Assembly: GCA_011046295.1 (NCBI GenBank)
Contig: DSAV01000137.1
Span: 1 to 9,365 of the forward strand
From: Deltaproteobacteria bacterium
GTDB taxonomy: Bacteria > Desulfobacterota > Syntrophia > Syntrophales > Smithellaceae
Reading direction: 5' to 3'
Length of the DNA: 9,365 nt
Shown: piece by piece, positions 6,703-9,365 of the stretch
Numbering within the stretch: the stretch's first letter is position 1
How the letters are laid out: each line of letters starts with the position of its first letter
Notes under the pieces: model-generated
What the model was told of the DNA's origin: nothing
Database searches by the model: none
The model's input: only the letters and a program-made list of their open reading frames with translations
Translations under genes and position numbers: made by a program

Positions 6703-8137
6703 ACTGAAAATGCAAAGATTAGATGACAACCGTGTGCTGATCCCGCAGTCGGGCAAAATGCGCGTGCCGGGCATCATCTACGCCAACGATAAAATTTTTG
6801 AACTTTTAAAAAGCGACGAGAGCGCCAAGCAGGTGGCCAATGTCGCCTGCCTGCCGGGCATTGTGAAATATTCACTGGCGATGCCCGATGTCCACTGGGG
6901 TTATGGTTTTCCCATTGGCGGCGTGGCGGCTTTTGACATGGATAGCGGCATTATTTCGCCAGGCGGCGTGGGCTACGATATCAACTGCGGCTGCCGCCTG
7001 ATGACCACAAATTTGACGCTTGGCGATATCAAAGCAAAACTCGATGTGCTGACCACGGCGCTCTATCACGGCATTCCCTCTGGTGTCGGCTCGAAGGGAT
7101 TTGTAAAATTATCCGGCAAAGACCAGAAGAAAGTTCTGGAAGAAGGATCTGTATGGGCGGTGAAAAATGGTTTTGGCCACCCAGAAGATTTGGAGGCCAC
7201 AGAAGACGGCGGTATGATGCCGGGCGCTGATTTCGAGCAGGTATCCGCCCGAGCTCTGGAGCGCGGAAAAGAGCAGCTGGGGACGTTGGGCTCCGGCAAT
7301 CACTTTCTGGAAATAGAAATAGTGCAGGAAATCTTTGATGAAAAAGCCGCCGAAGCTTTTGGCCTGCAAAAGGGGCAAATTGCCGTGATGATTCACAGCG
7401 GCTCGCGAGGCATGGGCTATCAGGTCTGCGACGATTATCTGGCGCTGATGGTCAAGCACGCCGCTCAAACGGGCATTGAACTTCCTGACCGGCAGCTTGC
7501 CTGCGCTTATCTAAAATCTCCGCGCGGGCAAAATTATATGGCCGCGATGGCTTGCGCCGCGAATTACGCCTGGGCTAACCGGCAATTGCTCATGCAGCAG
7601 ACACGTCAGATTTTTGAAAAAACGCTGCAGCTATCGCCGCGCGATTTAGCCATGCGGCAGGTTTTCGATGTTTGCCACAATATCGCCAAGATTGAATCGT
7701 TTGAAGTTGAGGGGAAAAACAAAAAATTATGTGTGCACAGAAAAGGCGCGACGCGCTCTTATCCGGCGGGACATGATGCGTTGCCTGCCCGCTACAAAAG
7801 CGTCGGCCAGCCGGTTTTAATCCCCGGTGATATGGGCACAGGCTCTTTTGTTCTGGCCGGCCAGCAAAAAGCGATGGAGGAAACTTTCGGCTCCGCCTGC
7901 CACGGCGCGGGGCGCGTAATGAGCCGCACACAAGCCACAAAAGCCAGCCGGGGCAGATCTATCGCGAAAGAACTTGCCCAAAAAGGCATTTTGGTGATGG
8001 CATCCAGCAAAGGGACACTCAAAGAAGAAATGCCCCAAGCTTATAAGAATTTACAGGATGTCGTGCAGGTGATGCACGACGCGGGTATTGCCAGAAAGGT
8101 GGCGAGGCTGAAAGCAATAGCCTGTATTAAAGGCTAG
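6695..8137 (+). CDS. rtcB: RNA-splicing ligase RtcB
   Basis: This 480-residue GTP- and Mn2+-dependent ligase joins RNA 2',3'-cyclic phosphate or 3'-phosphate ends to 5'-hydroxyl ends through a guanylated histidine. The active-site residues known from Pyrococcus RtcB are all visible: D95 and C98 in YDINCGC, N202 and H203 in GSGNHFLE, H234 in MIHSGSRG, H328 in CHNIAKIE, and the nucleophile H403 in ACHGAGRVMSR. HRKGATRSYPAGH is also present, and the protein ends in the family's KG. The C-terminal segment RLKAIACIKG departs slightly from the common RL-P-G-KG form. I chose ATG 6695 over an adjacent in-frame TTG (6692) because AGGGTGA (6682-6688) is spaced well for it. The gene overlaps archease by 8 bases, so the two form an operon. 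Probable roles are tRNA or other RNA repair after ribonuclease damage; the physiological substrate cannot be told from sequence. Confidence 0.96.
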   Translation: MSELKMQRLDDNRVLIPQSGKMRVPGIIYANDKIFELLKSDESAKQVANVACLPGIVKYSLAMPDVHWGYGFPIGGVAAFDMDSGIISPGGVGYDINCGCRLMTTNLTLGDIKAKLDVLTTALYHGIPSGVGSKGFVKLSGKDQKKVLEEGSVWAVKNGFGHPEDLEATEDGGMMPGADFEQVSARALERGKEQLGTLGSGNHFLEIEIVQEIFDEKAAEAFGLQKGQIAVMIHSGSRGMGYQVCDDYLALMVKHAAQTGIELPDRQLACAYLKSPRGQNYMAAMACAANYAWANRQLLMQQTRQIFEKTLQLSPRDLAMRQVFDVCHNIAKIESFEVEGKNKKLCVHRKGATRSYPAGHDALPARYKSVGQPVLIPGDMGTGSFVLAGQQKAMEETFGSACHGAGRVMSRTQATKASRGRSIAKELAQKGILVMASSKGTLKEEMPQAYKNLQDVVQVMHDAGIARKVARLKAIACIKG

Positions 8138-8173
8138 GCTCCAACCATTGCTTATTTATATGAACATAGAAGG

Positions 8174-8291
8174 CGCCGCAGCCCGGCGTATGCCGGGTGG
8201 CGAAGTAATTAAATGTACTTTGTCGTTTTCGTGCAAGCGAAGCGCGACACGGGGAGCCATTGTTCTGTCAGTGCGCCCGGCAGCCGCCGGG
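8174..8291. repeat. GC-rich REP-like hairpins downstream of rtcB
   Basis: Two similar hairpins have the same 6-bp stem CCCGGC/GCCGGG. One is at 8182-8197 (loop GTAT), extended by CGCC (8174-8177) and GGCG (8199-8202). The other is at 8276-8291 (loop AGCC). Between them TGTCG (8221-8225) and CGACA (8245-8249) form a further weak inverted repeat. Recurrence of one stem suggests a repetitive extragenic palindrome unit, but copy number cannot be seen from one window. Confidence 0.5.
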
Positions 8292-8325
8292 TAAAAATCT
8301 GCTTCTGGCAGGTGAATCAATCGCG

Positions 8326-8452
8326 TTGTCATTCCGGGCTTGACCCGGAATCCAGGCGTCGTCCCGGCGAAAGCCGGGAACCAGTATATAGCAATATCAC
8401 TGGATGCCGGATTCAGCTTGTCCCCGACCTGCTCGGGGATCCGGCATGACAA
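8326..8452. repeat. 127-bp palindromic repeat with inverted ends (MITE/REP-like)
   Basis: The ends TTGTCATTCCGG (8326-8337) and CCGGCATGACAA (8441-8452) are inverted copies with one mismatch in 12. Inside are three hairpins: ATTCCGGG/CCCGGAAT (8331-8351), TCCCGGC/GCCGGGA (8362-8379, GAAA loop) and TCCCCGA/TCGGGGA (8421-8439). The last is enclosed by a 9-bp stem ATGCCGGAT/ATCCGGCAT (8404-8412 with 8439-8447). The style is that of dispersed GTCATTCCGG...GGAATCC palindromes found in many proteobacterial genomes. No transposase is encoded, so any mobility would depend on an enzyme elsewhere. Confidence 0.75.
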
Positions 8453-8469
8453 TGAATAATAGAAATAAA

Positions 8470-8496
8470 TTGACATTTTTATTCAGTCGACATAAG
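8470..8496 (+). promoter_or_regulatory. Candidate promoter for the tandem-cysteine-module gene
   Basis: A perfect -35 hexamer TTGACA lies at 8470-8475. The -10 is poor: CATAAG (8491-8496, 4 of 6, 15-base spacer) or TAAGAA (8493-8498, 3 of 6, 17-base spacer). It lies 18 bases beyond the end of the palindromic repeat and leads to a gene with a good ribosome site (GGAG, 8514-8517). Confidence 0.35.
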
Positions 8497-8524
8497 AACC
8501 TTCGTTAATTATTGGAGACAACAA

Positions 8525-8830
8525 ATGACCGAAATCATATTTGACGAAAACGAGGATTGGGAAAAACGCACTTTGTGTAGTGATGAATCCTGCATCGGCG
8601 TTATCGGCGCGGATGGCCGTTGTAAGGAATGCGGCAAGGTTTATGCGGGAAAATTGCCGGAAGGTCACAGCACGCCAAACAGTAAACCCGCGGCCGCGCC
8701 GGAAAAAGTTCAGCCGCAAAAAGAATCTGATGATGATTGGGACAATCGTGTTTTATGTTCAGACGAGGCTTGCATCGGCGTTATCGGCGCGGATGGCAAG
8801 TGCAAAGAATGCGGTAAACAAATCAAATAA
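8525..8830 (+). CDS. Small protein with two tandem four-cysteine (zinc-ribbon-like) modules
   Basis: I do not recognise a named function. The 101-residue protein has no signal peptide or membrane segment and should be cytosolic. It consists of two near-identical modules joined by a flexible Pro/Ala/Lys linker (about 41-70). Each module reads D-W-(4 residues)-L-C-S-D-E-x-C-IGVIGADG-x-C-KECGK. Module 1 has C18, C23, C33 and C36; module 2 has C78, C83, C93 and C96. The spacing C-x4-C-x9-C-x2-C suggests a structural zinc site in each, so the protein may be a two-headed zinc-binding adaptor; the CxxC-G knuckle resembles zinc ribbons. The modules repeat exactly 60 codons apart and share a 27-base identical stretch, implying recent internal duplication. 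The ATG at 8525 has GGAG seven bases upstream. The gene converges on the antitoxin gene. Coding status is supported by the cysteine pattern and ribosome site; the function is unknown. Confidence 0.8.
   Translation: MTEIIFDENEDWEKRTLCSDESCIGVIGADGRCKECGKVYAGKLPEGHSTPNSKPAAAPEKVQPQKESDDDWDNRVLCSDEACIGVIGADGKCKECGKQIK
8591..8797 (+). repeat. Internal duplication within the cysteine-module gene (180-bp period)
   Basis: The 27 bases at 8591-8617 and 8771-8797, encoding CIGVIGADG, are identical and exactly 180 bases apart. Flanking codons (C-SDE before, C-KECGK after) are conserved at protein level but differ at some third positions. This points to a fairly recent duplication, or to gene conversion keeping the core identical. 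Confidence 0.9.
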
Positions 8831-8855
8831 AAATTTATTCTAAGGAGATAATTTC

Positions 8856-9161
8856 TTAGGCAGCTTTTTTTGATTTTCCAAGCCCGGCATGCAGTTTTAA
8901 CCCCATAGCGTTTACCACTTTCAAAATAGTTGAAAACTCCGGATTTCCTTCCGGGGATAACGCTTTGTATAAGCTTTCTCGACCCAGGCCGGTTTCGTTG
9001 GCTATCTGAGTCATACCTTTGGCTCTGGCAATATCTCCAAGCGCCGCCGCTATTAATGCGGGGTCATTTTCTTCCAAAGCTGCATCCAGATACGCGGCTA
9101 TATCCGCTTTTGTTTTAAGATGATCGGCAGCATCCCAAATTTTAGTTTTTTCTTTTTTCAT
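8856..9161 (-). CDS. HigA-like antitoxin, HTH transcriptional regulator
   Basis: This 101-residue protein resembles the antidote of HigB/RelE-type addiction modules, which binds and neutralises a small ribonuclease toxin and represses its own operon. Recognisable features are the N-terminal segment WDAADHLKTKADIAAYLDAALEENDPALIAAALGDIARAKGM, typical of the family, and a helix-turn-helix around residues 44-66 (MTQIANETGLGRESLYKAL), followed by PEFSTILKVVNAMGLKL. The ATG at 9161 is chosen over longer in-frame extensions because GAGG (9174-9171 on this strand) is well placed, and the extra residues of the longer frame belong to sequence overlapping the toxin end. The toxin stop codon is four bases upstream, giving the toxin-first order of higBA operons. 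The gene itself is intact, but its partner is truncated. Confidence 0.88.
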   Translation of the reverse strand: MKKEKTKIWDAADHLKTKADIAAYLDAALEENDPALIAAALGDIARAKGMTQIANETGLGRESLYKALSPEGNPEFSTILKVVNAMGLKLHAGLGKSKKAA

Positions 9162-9165
9162 TTTT

Positions 9166-9255
9166 TTATTCCTCAATTTTCTGCGCCAGCTGTATGGCTT
9201 TTTTAATATCATTACTTTGGGTTGTTTTATCACCACCAGCAAGTAGAATGATTAG
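9166..9255 (-). pseudogene. 3' fragment of HigB/RelE-family toxin, cut by an insertion sequence
   Basis: Reading leftward from 9255, 29 codons followed by TAA encode LIILLAGGDKTTQSNDIKKA, then IQLAQKIEE. This is the typical C-terminus of RelE/HigB-like toxins, where a beta strand leads into GGDK-TQ-DI-KA and a final helix. Upstream, the frame meets a stop at 9262-9264 and the sequence changes to an IS30-type transposase end. A normal family member is about 95-100 residues, so roughly 70 N-terminal residues are missing here and presumably lie beyond the element. The toxin is probably inactive unless the element excises. Evidence is strong for family membership and for interruption at about 9253-9260; the exact junction is uncertain. 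Confidence 0.8.
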
Positions 9256-9365
9256 GCACTCTCAACCTTTTAGCGCAACACTTGTAGGTATACATCACAA
9301 GGTTTTTCCCAGTTCAAGATTTTTCTCGGTCTCCCATTTAACATATTCTGGACTTTTTTAATCTC
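9253..9365 (-). mobile_element. Edge of an IS30-family insertion sequence (partial)
   Basis: One terminus of the element lies about 9253-9260 and the rest continues past the window end. The terminal stretch GGCACTCTCAACC (9255-9267), then TTTTAGCGCAACACTTG (9268-9284), has the CAAC...GCGCAACA-TT style of IS30-family inverted repeats, and it overlaps the last codons of the transposase as is common in this family. The opposite end and target duplication (IS30 elements usually make 2-3 bp) cannot be seen. Confidence 0.7.
9270..9365 (-). CDS. IS30-family transposase, C-terminal 31 residues (partial)
   Basis: Reading leftward from the window end, 31 codons precede TAA (9272-9270). They encode EIKKVQNMLNGRPRKILNWE followed by KPCDVYLQVLR. 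The LN-RPRK-L-----P-DV pattern is the conserved C-terminal end of IS30-family DDE transposases, just beyond the catalytic glutamate. The rest of the gene, including the DDE triad, is off the window, so activity cannot be judged. Its orientation matches the disrupted toxin gene. Confidence 0.85.
   Translation of the reverse strand, partial: EIKKVQNMLNGRPRKILNWEKPCDVYLQVLR

Larger units (their letters stand above)
8138..8524. other. Gene-free spacer rich in GC palindromes
   Basis: I see no convincing gene in these 387 bases. The open frames here run through palindromic sequence and resemble no known protein. The first 30 bases after rtcB are AT-rich. A block of short GC-rich hairpins follows (8174-8291), then a 127-bp repeat with inverted ends (8326-8452), then the promoter and ribosome site of the next gene. 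There is no classical rtcB terminator: the first hairpin (8182-8197) lacks a T run, though GC-rich palindromes can slow transcription or protect the 3' end of the message. Confidence 0.7.

Noticed and set aside
8182..8197. Hairpin after rtcB as an intrinsic terminator
   Set aside because: The stem is GC-rich but no run of T follows it, so it fits a repeat palindrome better.
8326..8452. CRISPR array
   Set aside because: The palindromes differ in sequence and spacing; there are no identical direct repeats with regular spacers and no cas genes.
8156..8476. 106-codon - strand frame and 78-codon + strand frame across the palindromic spacer
   Set aside because: Both translate hairpin repeats into low-information Arg/Pro/Gly-rich peptides with no family features.
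8541..8843. 100-codon frame overlapping the cysteine-module gene
   Set aside because: It runs in another frame of the duplicated sequence. The frame beginning at 8525 has the ribosome site and the paired cysteine modules.
9162..9242. 27-residue N-terminal extension of the antitoxin
   Set aside because: This stretch encodes the toxin C-terminus in another frame. A good ribosome site precedes the ATG at 9161.

Overview
The window begins in what looks like the downstream edge of a bacterial chromosomal replication origin and continues into the dnaN-gyrB-gyrA cluster. The organism is probably a free-living Gram-negative bacterium. GyrB is the long (about 800-residue) form with the insert typical of proteobacteria. 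There is no recF between dnaN and gyrB, as in Desulfovibrio-type clusters. The later genes have intermediate G+C, GC-rich dispersed palindromes are present, and a bacterial archease-RtcB pair follows. Together these suggest a deltaproteobacterium (Desulfobacterota), perhaps a Syntrophus/Smithella-like anaerobe. That placement is inference from gene order and style, not from a database match.

Layout. Positions 1-85: AT-rich leader with a six-unit TTA/CTA trinucleotide array, read as a DnaA-trio unwinding element; dnaA should lie just outside the window to the left. 86-6173: dnaN (sliding clamp), gyrB and gyrA, all on the + strand and closely spaced, with a candidate internal promoter before gyrA. 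6202-6237: a strong intrinsic terminator closes the block. 6286-8137: a separate two-gene RNA-repair operon, archease then RtcB ligase, with overlapping ends. A well-placed promoter could start transcription at the archease ATG itself, because no ribosome-binding site is visible. 8138-8524: no gene, but several GC-rich palindromes and a 127-bp repeat with inverted ends. 8525-8830: a small acidic protein built from two near-identical four-cysteine modules. 8856-9365 on the - strand: an intact HigA-like antitoxin, the last 29 codons of its HigB/RelE-like toxin, and then the 3' end of an IS30-family transposase, so the toxin gene appears to be cut by an insertion sequence.

How it fits together. 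The left two thirds is essential replication and topology machinery next to the origin. The middle operon encodes an RNA ligase and its activating cofactor. The right end is accessory DNA with repeats, a broken toxin-antitoxin module and a transposon edge. The points most worth following up are the trio array, the natural valine at the quinolone-contact position of GyrA, the apparent leaderless start of archease, the tandem cysteine-module protein and the IS-interrupted toxin. I see no convincing wholly new multi-gene system.
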